Origin: a bacterium
Lineage (GTDB): Bacteria > JAMOTN01
Length of the DNA stretch: 39,514 bases
NCBI GenBank assembly: GCA_027062325.1
Contig: JAMOTN010000035.1
Location: 1-39,514 of the forward strand
Reading direction: 5' to 3'
The notes under the pieces are model-generated. The model was given only the letters and a program-made list of their open reading frames with translations, was not told the DNA's origin and searched no databases. Positions 1 to 9,009 of the stretch are shown piece by piece. A program made the translations under genes and the position numbers. Positions within the stretch are counted from its first letter, which is position 1. Each line of letters begins with the position of its first letter.

Positions 1-2
1 TA

Positions 3-866
3 GATGAGAGATTTGCAGTAGAAAGGAACAGAGATGTTGTGGAAAGAGTGTGGAAGGTTGAGGTTGCTCCGTTTAAGGGAAAAGGAGCGCTTTATAAGTG
101 GTTGGATCAGGCAAAGAAAAAGTGGCTAAATTTGACTAAGACGGAATTGGAGATAAGCTCCTTGACAGCTTCGGATTTATTGGAGTTGGTTATAAATAAG
201 AAGGAAGGAGATTGGTTTTACTATACTTACGATGGGGTTTACTATGCTGCAAGAGTAAAGGCAGTTAACGATTACTATAAGCAAGTTAAGGTGCGAGTTT
301 ACGATTTAAAGCGCTGGAATAGTTGGAAGAAAAGTTTGGTAAAAAAGTACGGTGTTAAGGTAAATCCAGGATTTTACACAGATTTTGGAGATTTAAAGGT
401 TGGTTGGGTTAATGGAAAATTGGTTACGGTGTCTCAAGATTTGAAGGCTGTTTTGGCTGTTTTTAAAAAGGATACATTGAAAGGATGGGCAGCAGCTTAC
501 CTTTTCAGGGAAGCGTTATTTGAGGAATATTCTGATAGATTGAAGGGGATAAGAAGCATAGCAGATGTTTTAGCATTGGCTTATTACACAGCTTTGAAGG
601 TTGACAAAACTACTGCCACTGTTGACAGCGGCTTCTACATTCCAACATTGATTGAAAGAAAGAGAGCTGGATTGGTGATCTCAAATTACAAGTATTCTGG
701 AGTGGAGAGATTGAAGTTAAAAGGTTATTTACCAGTTAAGCGTTTGGCGTTTGATGCGAATGAATCCTTTAGCTTTGACTGGGCTCAGTCTGGTAGTTGG
801 GTTGCCGCTTTGCTTTCAGGTTATAAGGAGATTAAGAAAAAACTTATTAAAAAGTGGGGAGTATAG
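3..866 (+). CDS. hypothetical protein, 5'-truncated by window edge
   Basis: ORF track gives a GTG start at 39, but the frame is open to the window start (DERFAVERNRDVVERVWKVEV...). No family recognised. Confidence 0.6.
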   Translation, partial: DERFAVERNRDVVERVWKVEVAPFKGKGALYKWLDQAKKKWLNLTKTELEISSLTASDLLELVINKKEGDWFYYTYDGVYYAARVKAVNDYYKQVKVRVYDLKRWNSWKKSLVKKYGVKVNPGFYTDFGDLKVGWVNGKLVTVSQDLKAVLAVFKKDTLKGWAAAYLFREALFEEYSDRLKGIRSIADVLALAYYTALKVDKTTATVDSGFYIPTLIERKRAGLVISNYKYSGVERLKLKGYLPVKRLAFDANESFSFDWAQSGSWVAALLSGYKEIKKKLIKKWGV

Positions 867-868
867 AT

Positions 869-1765
869 ATGGATAAGTGGTGTGATATTGAGCTTTATAG
901 AAAAATTGTTGAATCCCATTCAGAATGGGGAGCAGATATTGAATTAGGTGCTTTAAATAAATTATCTGAAATTTTCTCACTATTGTATGGAGTAGTTAAG
1001 ATTTTAAGAGCTCCCAAAGGATGTCCATGGGACAGATCACATGGTTCTCTAGAGTTTATAAAAGATGTTTTGGAAGAGGTAAGTGAATTGGCGGACACGC
1101 TTTATAAGTTAAAAAGTGGGAGGGCTAAGTTAAATGAGTTAGAAGAGGAAATTGGGGATATATTCTTAGTTTTATTCATGTTGATCTCGGCTCTTGAGGA
1201 TGAGGAAAATTTTGATTTGCTCAAAAGTATTTTGTGTGTTTTAAAAAAGATTGTTTATAGGCATCCTCATGTTTTTGGTGAAAAGATTAGTGAATTTGAG
1301 TTGCAAAATAGGAGGGGAGATGAGGTAAAAAGTGAAAAAGATGTTTTGAAGCGTTGGGAGGACTTGAAAGATAAGGAAAAGGGGAAGCATTATTGGTTGA
1401 AGTACTTAGAGTTGGCATCACCTATGTTTGCAGCTTATAAGCTTCAGAAAAGGGCAGCGAGAAAGGGATTTGATTGGGATAATCCGCGAGATGTTCTTGA
1501 TAAGATAAAAGAAGAGATAACAGAGTTAGAGGAAGAAATTAATAGGAAGGATAAGCAGCTTGATAAAGTTTCGGCAGAGATAGGAGATTTGTTGTTTGCA
1601 GTTGTGAACCTTGCTCGGCATCTAGATGTAGATCCTCTCTATGCTTTGGGAAAAACAAATAAAAAATTTGCAAGGAGATGGAAATATGTCGAAGATAACA
1701 TGCCTGATGGGGCAAGTTTAGATGAGATGGAGACACTGTGGCAGGAGGCAAAGAAGTTTGAGTAA
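869..1765 (+). CDS. mazG: nucleoside triphosphate pyrophosphohydrolase MazG (two MazG domains)
   Basis: GCPWDRSH...EEVSEL...EEEIGDIF and a second AARKGFDWDN...EEITELEEEI...EIGDLLFAVVNLAR. ATG at 869 is preceded by ggggag; the track start of 854 is less likely. Confidence 0.93.
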   Translation: MDKWCDIELYRKIVESHSEWGADIELGALNKLSEIFSLLYGVVKILRAPKGCPWDRSHGSLEFIKDVLEEVSELADTLYKLKSGRAKLNELEEEIGDIFLVLFMLISALEDEENFDLLKSILCVLKKIVYRHPHVFGEKISEFELQNRRGDEVKSEKDVLKRWEDLKDKEKGKHYWLKYLELASPMFAAYKLQKRAARKGFDWDNPRDVLDKIKEEITELEEEINRKDKQLDKVSAEIGDLLFAVVNLARHLDVDPLYALGKTNKKFARRWKYVEDNMPDGASLDEMETLWQEAKKFE

Positions 1766-1818
1766 TTTTAGTTAGATTTCGGGTTTATCTAGGTAATTTT
1801 GAAAGGGAGGGATTTTTT

Positions 1819-2388
1819 ATGGCAAAAATTTCACCAAATGAGTTTAGAACTGGTGTCAAGATCATCTACAAAGGAGATTTATGGGAAGTAGTGAATTTTC
1901 AAGCGGTTCATCGCGGAAGGGGAAGCGCTTTTGTAAGAACTAAACTCAGAAACTTAAAGAACGGAAATGTTATAGAGGTAAGTTTTTCTCCGGAAGAACA
2001 GCTTGAGTATCCTGAAATAGAGATGAGAAATATGGTTTACCTTTACAATCAGGGAGATAGTTATGTATTCATGGATAACGAATCTTACGAGCAATATGAG
2101 TTGCCTTCTGACATAGTTGGAGACAATGCCAAGTATCTTAAAGAAGATTTGGAAGTTGCTGTTTTGATGAGCAATGGTGAGATAATTGCTGTAGAGTTGC
2201 CCAAAACAGTTGAGCTTGAAGTTGTTGATACTCCTCCGGGCGTTAAGGGAGACACAGTTTCTGGTGGTGGAAAGCCAGCCACATTGGAGACTGGTTTAAC
2301 TGTTACAGTGCCGTTTTTCATAAATAAGGGAGATATTATAAAGGTTGACACTCGCACTGGCGAGTATGTAGAAAGAGTCAACAAGTAG
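1819..2388 (+). CDS. efp: translation elongation factor P
   Basis: Full-length EF-P (189 aa) with VELEVVDTPPGVKGDTVSGGGKPATLETG and KVDTRTGEYVERV. RBS gggaggg upstream. Confidence 0.97.
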   Translation: MAKISPNEFRTGVKIIYKGDLWEVVNFQAVHRGRGSAFVRTKLRNLKNGNVIEVSFSPEEQLEYPEIEMRNMVYLYNQGDSYVFMDNESYEQYELPSDIVGDNAKYLKEDLEVAVLMSNGEIIAVELPKTVELEVVDTPPGVKGDTVSGGGKPATLETGLTVTVPFFINKGDIIKVDTRTGEYVERVNK

Positions 2389-2403
2389 TGGGGAGGTAGA
2401 TTA

Positions 2404-3141
2404 ATGAGTATGGATAAGATCATTCCTCCCCATATTAGGGCTATTTTAGAGGAGATAGAAAAGTTGAAAAAGGTTGAAGAGAGGGCGAGGTTGAAGCGTC
2501 AGGTTTTGGAAAGGAAGTTGGCAGAACTTGGTTACAAAGTGTCTGCTTCAGATGAAAAAGTGTCTGCCGTTTCTCAATCTTTAAAAGTGACTGAAAAGGA
2601 AGAGCAAGCTGCTACTTCTGTGGGTTCACTTACGCCTCGTAAATCAGATGATGGGGTGCCGCCTACTGAAAATGTTGGTTTTGTTCCAAAAGCTACGGAA
2701 GAACAGGCTAAAAAGTTTACTCAAGAACTTAAGATAACTGCTGAGGATAAAAAAAGGGCAAAACAACGATTTATAGAAAGGAAACAGGCTGAATTTGAGG
2801 AGATGAAGCAAGAGGCAGAAGCTCAAATTGAATTTGCCAAGAAGATATTTTTACCAGCTCTAGTCATTGCGATAGTGTTCCCCATTGTTCAAATATTTGT
2901 TGAAGTGCTTATAACAAAGATTTTGCTATGGGTGGGGGCAGTCATAGCTGTTATACTTGCTTTTATATTTGGGAAGGTTATTTATGAAAATGATTTAAAA
3001 ATTGCCAGGGGAGCTTTGTTTGAATTCGATGGAGAGCAGATATTTTTTGCGTATAATTGGACCAAAGATCCGGTAAGGAGAGTTTTTTTGCGGGTTGCAA
3101 GTTATTTTAATCCGGAAGTGAAAAGGGTCGTGAAATTTTAG
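2404..3141 (+). CDS. coiled-coil / membrane protein of unknown function
   Basis: Charged coiled-coil N-terminal half (EEIEKLKKVEERARLKRQVLERKLAELGYK), then two adjacent hydrophobic helices and a short C-terminal tail. Confidence 0.75.
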   Translation: MSMDKIIPPHIRAILEEIEKLKKVEERARLKRQVLERKLAELGYKVSASDEKVSAVSQSLKVTEKEEQAATSVGSLTPRKSDDGVPPTENVGFVPKATEEQAKKFTQELKITAEDKKRAKQRFIERKQAEFEEMKQEAEAQIEFAKKIFLPALVIAIVFPIVQIFVEVLITKILLWVGAVIAVILAFIFGKVIYENDLKIARGALFEFDGEQIFFAYNWTKDPVRRVFLRVASYFNPEVKRVVKF

Positions 3142-3173
3142 AAATTTTGTGGTGTTTCAGGAGGTAAAGTTTT

Positions 3174-4397
3174 GTGCTGGAGTTTGAGAAAAAGGTTTTA
3201 GGTGTGAGAGAACTTGTGTTTTTGATAATGCGGCATTTGAAGAGTAATCCTGCATTACACGACATATGGATAAAAGGAGAGGTCAGAGATTTGAGTTTTA
3301 GTAAGAGTGGAAATTACTTCTTCTCACTTGCTGAAAACTTTGGAGGGTATCGTTATCAGATAAATTGTACTATGTATAAAGAGTATGCCGAAAAATATGC
3401 GAAACTTTTGGAAGAGGGAAGTGTGGTTGAGTGTTATGGCTACACAGGATTTTACCCGGCAGGGGGACAGCTTGCTTTTTACGTGGAAAAAATTGAAAAG
3501 AGGGACGAAAAGGGCTATTACTGGGAGGAGTTTAAAAGAATTTACGAGAAGTTGGAAGGGGAGGGGTTATTTTCAGAGGAATTCAAAAAGCCAATACCAG
3601 AGTGGGTTAAGAGAGTTGGGATAGTTACCTCTAAGGATTCAGCTGCAATAAGAGATGTGTTGAAAATTTTGAAGAAGAAGATGCCGATGGAGATATACGT
3701 TTACCATTCTCTTGTTCAAGGGGATATGGCTGTTGACAACATAATAAGAGGTATAGATTGGCTTGAAAAGTTTGGAGTTGATTTAATAGTTGTGACGCGA
3801 GGCGGCGGAGCTTATGATGAGTTATCGGTATTTAACTCAGAAAAGTTGGCACGTCGTATATTTGAGTGTAGAATTCCTGTAATATCTGCAATTGGGCACG
3901 AAAAAGATTTCTTGATTTCTGATTACGTTGCGGATAAGAGAGAGCCTACTCCGACAGCTGCTGCAGTGAGCATAGGTAAGTTCAGGGAAGATGTGGAGTT
4001 GGAATTAGAGCGTTGCAAAGAGGCAATTTTGGGACGTGTGAGGCAGTTTAGGGAACTTTACGATAAGATAGATGCGTGGGTTAAACTAATAAAAAGAGAA
4101 TGCGAGATGAGGTTTGCAAATACTGAAGTAGAACTTGAGAGAATAAAAGAGAAGATGTTAACGAATGCCAGAGATGTATTGAACAAATTACGGCTGGATT
4201 TAGAGAGTGCTTACTCTGTTATTGCACAAAAGGATTATAGAGAGTTTCTAAAGGCAGGATTTGCAGTGGTTAAAAAAGGTTTATTTAACGTAAAGAGTGT
4301 AAAGCAGCTAAAAAAGAAAGATTTGATCACACTTGTTATGTCGGATGGAAGTGCTGTAGCGGAGGTAAAAAGTGTAAAAGTTGATAAGGAGGTGTGA
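3174..4397 (+). CDS. xseA: exodeoxyribonuclease VII large subunit
   Basis: IWIKGEV-type OB fold, GIVTSKDSAAIRDVLKILKKK, VTRGGGAYDELSVFNSEKLARRI, PVISAIGHEKDFLISDYVADKREPTPTAAA. GTG start with aggaggt RBS. Confidence 0.95.
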   Translation: MLEFEKKVLGVRELVFLIMRHLKSNPALHDIWIKGEVRDLSFSKSGNYFFSLAENFGGYRYQINCTMYKEYAEKYAKLLEEGSVVECYGYTGFYPAGGQLAFYVEKIEKRDEKGYYWEEFKRIYEKLEGEGLFSEEFKKPIPEWVKRVGIVTSKDSAAIRDVLKILKKKMPMEIYVYHSLVQGDMAVDNIIRGIDWLEKFGVDLIVVTRGGGAYDELSVFNSEKLARRIFECRIPVISAIGHEKDFLISDYVADKREPTPTAAAVSIGKFREDVELELERCKEAILGRVRQFRELYDKIDAWVKLIKRECEMRFANTEVELERIKEKMLTNARDVLNKLRLDLESAYSVIAQKDYREFLKAGFAVVKKGLFNVKSVKQLKKKDLITLVMSDGSAVAEVKSVKVDKEV

Positions 4398-4400
4398 CTC

Positions 4401-4538
4401 ATGCGTGTGAGGAGAAGAAGAAATGCGCAGACAGTTGTTGATTGGTTGGCGGCTTTTGGAATACTGGGAGCTTTGTTGGTAGCTGTTATCATAATGACGG
4501 GTATTGATTGGGCTACACTCAAGGCTTGGTTGATGTAG
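4401..4538 (+). CDS. small (45 aa) single-pass membrane protein, not in ORF track
   Basis: MRVRRRRNAQTVVDWLAAFGILGALLVAVIIMTGIDWATLKAWLM*, preceded by aaggaggtgtgactc ATG, 3 bp after the xseA stop. Confidence 0.65.
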   Translation: MRVRRRRNAQTVVDWLAAFGILGALLVAVIIMTGIDWATLKAWLM

Positions 4539-4590
4539 GTTGCATATTTAAGAAGAGAATATTTCAATTTTGATATGGGGAGTGAAAGTG

Positions 4591-4857
4591 ATGCGCTTTG
4601 TGTTAACAGCAGTTGGGGTTAACAAGCCGGGAGTATTGGCCCAAATTACCCGGCGTCTTGCAGAGAAGGGAGCAAATATTTTGGATATATCTCAAAAAAT
4701 TTTATCTGATGTTTACGCGCTTTTTCTCATAGCCGAGTTGGAGGACAGTGGGAATTTTAAGGAGTTAAAAGAGGATATAGAAGCTATGAGTGAGAGATTA
4801 GGAGCTAAGATTGTTTTATTTGAGGAGAGTTTACTTCGCTACATGCACAGAATTTAG
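4591..4857 (+). CDS. ACT-domain protein (UPF0237 family)
   Basis: MRFVLTAVGVNKPGVLAQITRRLAEKGANILDISQKIL...F, typical ACT domain of UPF0237. ATG 4591 chosen; the track start of 4570 lacks an RBS. Confidence 0.88.
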   Translation: MRFVLTAVGVNKPGVLAQITRRLAEKGANILDISQKILSDVYALFLIAELEDSGNFKELKEDIEAMSERLGAKIVLFEESLLRYMHRI

Positions 4858-4879
4858 AAGTTTTAAGGAGGGCCTGCGT

Positions 4880-6247
4880 ATGAACTTTCAGCTTTATGAA
4901 GCTATAGAAACGGTTGCAATGGTTGAGCTGGAGAAGCTTGACATAAGAACGGTTACTCTTGGAGTGAGTTTGCTGGATTTGCTCACCGATGACTTTGTAG
5001 AGTTCAAAAAAAGGGTAGCGGATAGAGTATATACAGAGGCTTCAAGACTTGTTAAAGTTGCGAGAGAAGTAGAGGATAGGTACGCGATTCCAATAGTAAA
5101 CAAGAGGATATCTATAACCCCTATATCGTTAGTGTTCAAGAAAAATTTTGATTTGCTTGAGCTTGCTAAAGCTATAGATGGAGCGGTAAAAGAGGCAGGT
5201 GTTGATTTCATAGGAGGTTTTTCGGTCCTGGCAGAGCGTGGCTACAGAGAAGTTGATGAGCTGGTAGTTAAGAATTTACCGTTGGTGTTTGCTGAGACTG
5301 AGAGAGTTTGCGGAAGTATTGCAGCAGGATCTACTAAGCATGGTCTTAACATGAAGGCAGTGCTGGATTCGGCTCGGATTATGAAGCAAAGTGCGTATTT
5401 AACGCGAGATAGAGATAGCATAGGGGCTGCAAAATTTGTGGTGTTTTCCAACGCAGTTGAAGATAATCCATTTATGGCAGGGGCTTTTTTAGGGATGAAT
5501 CAGTACGATAGGATGTTGAGTGTTGGAATTTCTGGCCCGGGAGTTGTTAAAACTGCGATAGAGGTGTTTGGGAAAGATTTAAAATTGAATGAGTTGGCTG
5601 AGCTTATAAAGAGATTAGCTTTTAAAATAACGCGTGCAGGTGCTTTGATAGGTAGGGAAGTTGCTAATGCATTGGGGGTTCCGTTTGGAATAGTGGATCT
5701 TTCTTTGGCTCCTACTCCTGCTGTTGGAGACAGTGTGGCAGAAATTATTGAAGCCATGGGAATAGAGAGGGTTGGATATCCAGGAACTACTGCTGCACTT
5801 GCAATGTTGACGGATGCAGTTAAAAAAGGTGGAGTTATGGCAGTTGATTCTGTTGGTGGTTTAAGTGGAGCATTTATTCCTGTTAGTGAAGATGCGGGAA
5901 TGATAGATGCAGCTATTAAGGGAGATTTGATAGTGGAAAAACTTGAAGCTATGACGGCTGTTTGCTCTGTTGGATTGGATATGGTTGTGGTTCCCGGAAA
6001 TATAAGTGATGAATTGCTGGCGGGTTTAATAGCTGATGAGTTAATGATAGGAGTTGTAAATGCCAAGACTACTGCTTGTAGAATAATACCAGCTTATGGG
6101 AAAAAAAGCGGTGATTTTGTTAGATTTGGAGGATTGCTTGGGGAAAGTGTTGTTATGTCTGTAAGGGGAGTTGAAAAGGGTGCTGGATGTGATTTTGTGA
6201 AAAGGGGTGGTTTTGTACCGGCTCCTATAACGTCATTTAGAAATTAG
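4880..6247 (+). CDS. UPF0210 / DUF711 (PFL) family protein
   Basis: [73 protein letters not shown]-like sequence. ATG 4880 with aaggaggg RBS; the track start of 4811 overlaps the upstream gene. Confidence 0.92.
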   Translation: [455 protein letters not shown]

Positions 6248-6265
6248 AATTATAGGGGGCTTGAT

Positions 6266-7411
6266 GTGTCCGTAAGTGATTTGTTTTCTAAAATTGCGAA
6301 TTTTATTAAAAATTTAATAGATAGGAATAAAATTAATAAAGATAAAGTAGGTGCTGGTTTAGAGAAAGACTTAAACTCTGCTGGAGAGGTAACTGATTAT
6401 TCTAATAATGCTTTGAGGCTTTACGAAAATAATAATTTTAGCGTGACACAAGTGACAAAGATTTATTCCGATGATATCGTCAAGCTTTTGCCTGAAGAGT
6501 ACCGCACTACAAAGAGCTGCACGAATTTAGTAACTTTTGTTTCCGCTTTTTCAGAATACAAGTCTCAGTTTTGTATGCCTGGAGCGCATCTTTTGGATTT
6601 TAATGATCAATCAGAAATAAATTGTGATCTTGTCTCGAATGTGATTTTGGATATTGGAAGTGGTAATGGAGTTCAAGGATATTTGTTGCAGAAAATGGGA
6701 TGGAAAGTTGTCGGCTTGGAGCCAAATATTGATAAAAAACCGCTTATCAAAACTGTTCGCGGAGCTTACATTAAAGGGAAAAAATTGCCTTTTAAGGATA
6801 GAAGCTTTGATTTAGTAGTTTCAAATGCGACAGTGCATCTTTTAGATTTTGAGGTTGTGGGAGAGATTGAGCGAGTATTAAAGCCACATGGTAGTTACAT
6901 AGGAGCAGAAATATTCGGTAGAGTAGATGAAAAGGTGAAGGATTTAAATCCACTGTTTAAATTTATTAGACCATTTGATGAATGGGCGGCTTGGTTTGCC
7001 AAGTATTTTAAAATAATGAAGGTGCACCAGACTTATATTATTGAGGATTTTCCGGGAAATTCAGATGTTTTTATAATGGTATTTGAATTGAAAAAAAAGA
7101 GTCTTGCGTATGAGATAGAGGTTGTATGTCCTGTTTGTTCTAAAAGACACAGCCTTTTTTACTCGCCATTTGTGGATCTTGAAGAGGATAATATTGCTGT
7201 GATGCGTCTTTTTAAGGACTATATGTTGATGTATTGTGATTGTGGTGAATTGCTCTCACCTGATCATTGTGTTGATGAGAAATTATTTTTGAAATGGGTG
7301 ATTTCTGCTGGCAAGTTGTATGGCAATTTTGAACAGCCGGGAATTGAGAAGTTGGAGTTGAGAGAATTGGCAATGGTTTTGCATAATTTTATAAATTCTA
7401 GATTTGGCTAG
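6266..7411 (+). CDS. class I SAM-dependent methyltransferase with C-terminal CpXC-like zinc-binding region
   Basis: VILDIGSGNGVQGYLLQKMGWKVVGLEPN and LPFKDRSFDLVVSNATVHLL (methyltransferase motifs). C-terminal EVVCPVCSKRHSLFYSPFVDLEEDNIAVMRLFKDYMLMYCDCGE resembles CpXC. Confidence 0.8.
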   Translation: MSVSDLFSKIANFIKNLIDRNKINKDKVGAGLEKDLNSAGEVTDYSNNALRLYENNNFSVTQVTKIYSDDIVKLLPEEYRTTKSCTNLVTFVSAFSEYKSQFCMPGAHLLDFNDQSEINCDLVSNVILDIGSGNGVQGYLLQKMGWKVVGLEPNIDKKPLIKTVRGAYIKGKKLPFKDRSFDLVVSNATVHLLDFEVVGEIERVLKPHGSYIGAEIFGRVDEKVKDLNPLFKFIRPFDEWAAWFAKYFKIMKVHQTYIIEDFPGNSDVFIMVFELKKKSLAYEIEVVCPVCSKRHSLFYSPFVDLEEDNIAVMRLFKDYMLMYCDCGELLSPDHCVDEKLFLKWVISAGKLYGNFEQPGIEKLELRELAMVLHNFINSRFG

Positions 7412-7431
7412 TTTTTCAAGGGGGATGAGAA

Positions 7432-9009
7432 TTGAGAGTTTTAATTGCGTTAATGTTGGCTTTGATTCTTGCGGTGATGTTATCGGGGAAAGCGAAGCCG
7501 GAGCTTGTTGATACTGCCTCTATTCTTGTTGAGCCTTATCTTTCAAAGATCACTCAAGTTCAGAGGCTACTTTACGAGAATAACTCTGTTAAGTTGGATA
7601 TATATGTTGAAAGCGACAGGTTTTCTTCGTGGAATAGCAGTCCCTTAAAGTGGCGAAATGTTAAAGTATTTCTTGAATTTACAGGTTTAAACGGTGTTTT
7701 AAAGGTTGTTGTATCGCCGGATATTGATCCGATAGTTAGGGATCAATTGAGAGAATTCGTAGATAACATATCTTATGAAGTTGCATTGGCTTCTAAGTTG
7801 TGTACTAGTGAAGTTGGTTATAAAAAGTTTAAAAATAGGGTGAGCGCTTCTATTTACAAATTAGCTTTGTTTTTCTTATCAAAACTGAAGAAGCTAGAGT
7901 ATGCACCGCGTACTTCACCTCGCTCATTTGTTATAGGAGTTGCTTTGACGATTATGGTAACGGCTTTTGTATTGGGATGGATTGTTTATTCATTTTTAGG
8001 TCCATTTTGTCCTATGTGTGGTGAGAAATTGAAGGAAGAGCTGCTTGTCGGAGGGAAGATGAAAAAAATAATGTGTGAGAACTGTGGTTGGTTTGAGATA
8101 GTGGATGTTGTGGAGAGAAGGCAGAGAATGAGGGATTTGAAGAGAAAGTTCAAGAAATTCTTTAAGAGGTTGACTCAAAAAAGAGTTAGGCTACTGGTAA
8201 TTGTTCTGGCAATAATGTTTGGATTTAGAGTATTTTCAGTTTCCCAAGTGGTGAGTTGGGATGGAAATCTTGTTTGGATGGATGGGATACAGTTAAAGAT
8301 TATGGATAGAGGAGGCTATGTTTCAACTTTGCAGTTGGAGATGGAGCCTGCTGGTATTGTGGGAAGAGATTTTCTTTACGTGTTTTACCCTGAACTTGGT
8401 AAGTACTGTTTGTACTACACTAATTTACGTTCAACATGTGTTTATGTGGATAGATTGTCCAAGCTTGTTGAGATTCCGTGGTTGTGGTATGTGGATCAAA
8501 AGGGAGTTGTTTACTTTTATGATGCAGATAATGAGGAGGTCGTTGCGGTTGATAGTGGATTAGGATTGACTTATAAAGTTTTTGAGTTGAGGTATTCTCT
8601 TGCAAAAAAGATAAGGAAAATATTTACTTTTGATGGGAGAGTTTTGGGAGTAGAATACACAAAAAATGGTTCGGTTATTTGGGATTTGGGAAGAGGGAAA
8701 CAGCTGAGTTGGATAAAAAAATGGCATGTTGCCCAAATTATCAGTGAGGTTGAGTTGAAGTTACTCGATGTAGATACTTACAAAGAAAGTGTGGCTTTGT
8801 TGATTAAGAGTTTATCTTCAGGAGATGAATTTGTTTATGTGGTGGGACGTGTTTGCAAAGAACTTTTGTCTTCAAGTGAAGTGATGTTTTACAAGTTAAA
8901 TGGTAGAGATTTTTCTCAAGTTAGGTTTGCGGTGAAAAATGGGCAGATTGATGGACTATGGTTGATTGGTGATGAATATCAAGAGAGCGTTTTTAAGTTG
9001 ATAAAGTAG
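7432..9009 (+). CDS. membrane protein with zinc ribbon between transmembrane helices
   Basis: N-terminal signal/TM, central TM (GVALTIMVTAFVLGWIVYSFLG), CPMCGEKL...IMCENCGW ribbon, then a further TM (LLVIVLAIMFGF) and a beta-rich C-terminal region. Confidence 0.7.
   Translation: MRVLIALMLALILAVMLSGKAKPELVDTASILVEPYLSKITQVQRLLYENNSVKLDIYVESDRFSSWNSSPLKWRNVKVFLEFTGLNGVLKVVVSPDIDPIVRDQLREFVDNISYEVALASKLCTSEVGYKKFKNRVSASIYKLALFFLSKLKKLEYAPRTSPRSFVIGVALTIMVTAFVLGWIVYSFLGPFCPMCGEKLKEELLVGGKMKKIMCENCGWFEIVDVVERRQRMRDLKRKFKKFFKRLTQKRVRLLVIVLAIMFGFRVFSVSQVVSWDGNLVWMDGIQLKIMDRGGYVSTLQLEMEPAGIVGRDFLYVFYPELGKYCLYYTNLRSTCVYVDRLSKLVEIPWLWYVDQKGVVYFYDADNEEVVAVDSGLGLTYKVFELRYSLAKKIRKIFTFDGRVLGVEYTKNGSVIWDLGRGKQLSWIKKWHVAQIISEVELKLLDVDTYKESVALLIKSLSSGDEFVYVVGRVCKELLSSSEVMFYKLNGRDFSQVRFAVKNGQIDGLWLIGDEYQESVFKLIK

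Noticed and set aside
3385-3624. Out-of-frame ORF within xseA
   Set aside because: Overlaps a conserved part of xseA in another frame; no RBS.
5500-6066. 188-aa antisense ORF within DUF711 gene (and the many other antisense ORFs: 895-1098, 2085-2423, 11823-12362, 21860-22339, 24133-24600, 37931-38344)
   Set aside because: Each lies opposite a strongly supported gene, has low-complexity composition from mirrored codons and no RBS or recognisable domain.
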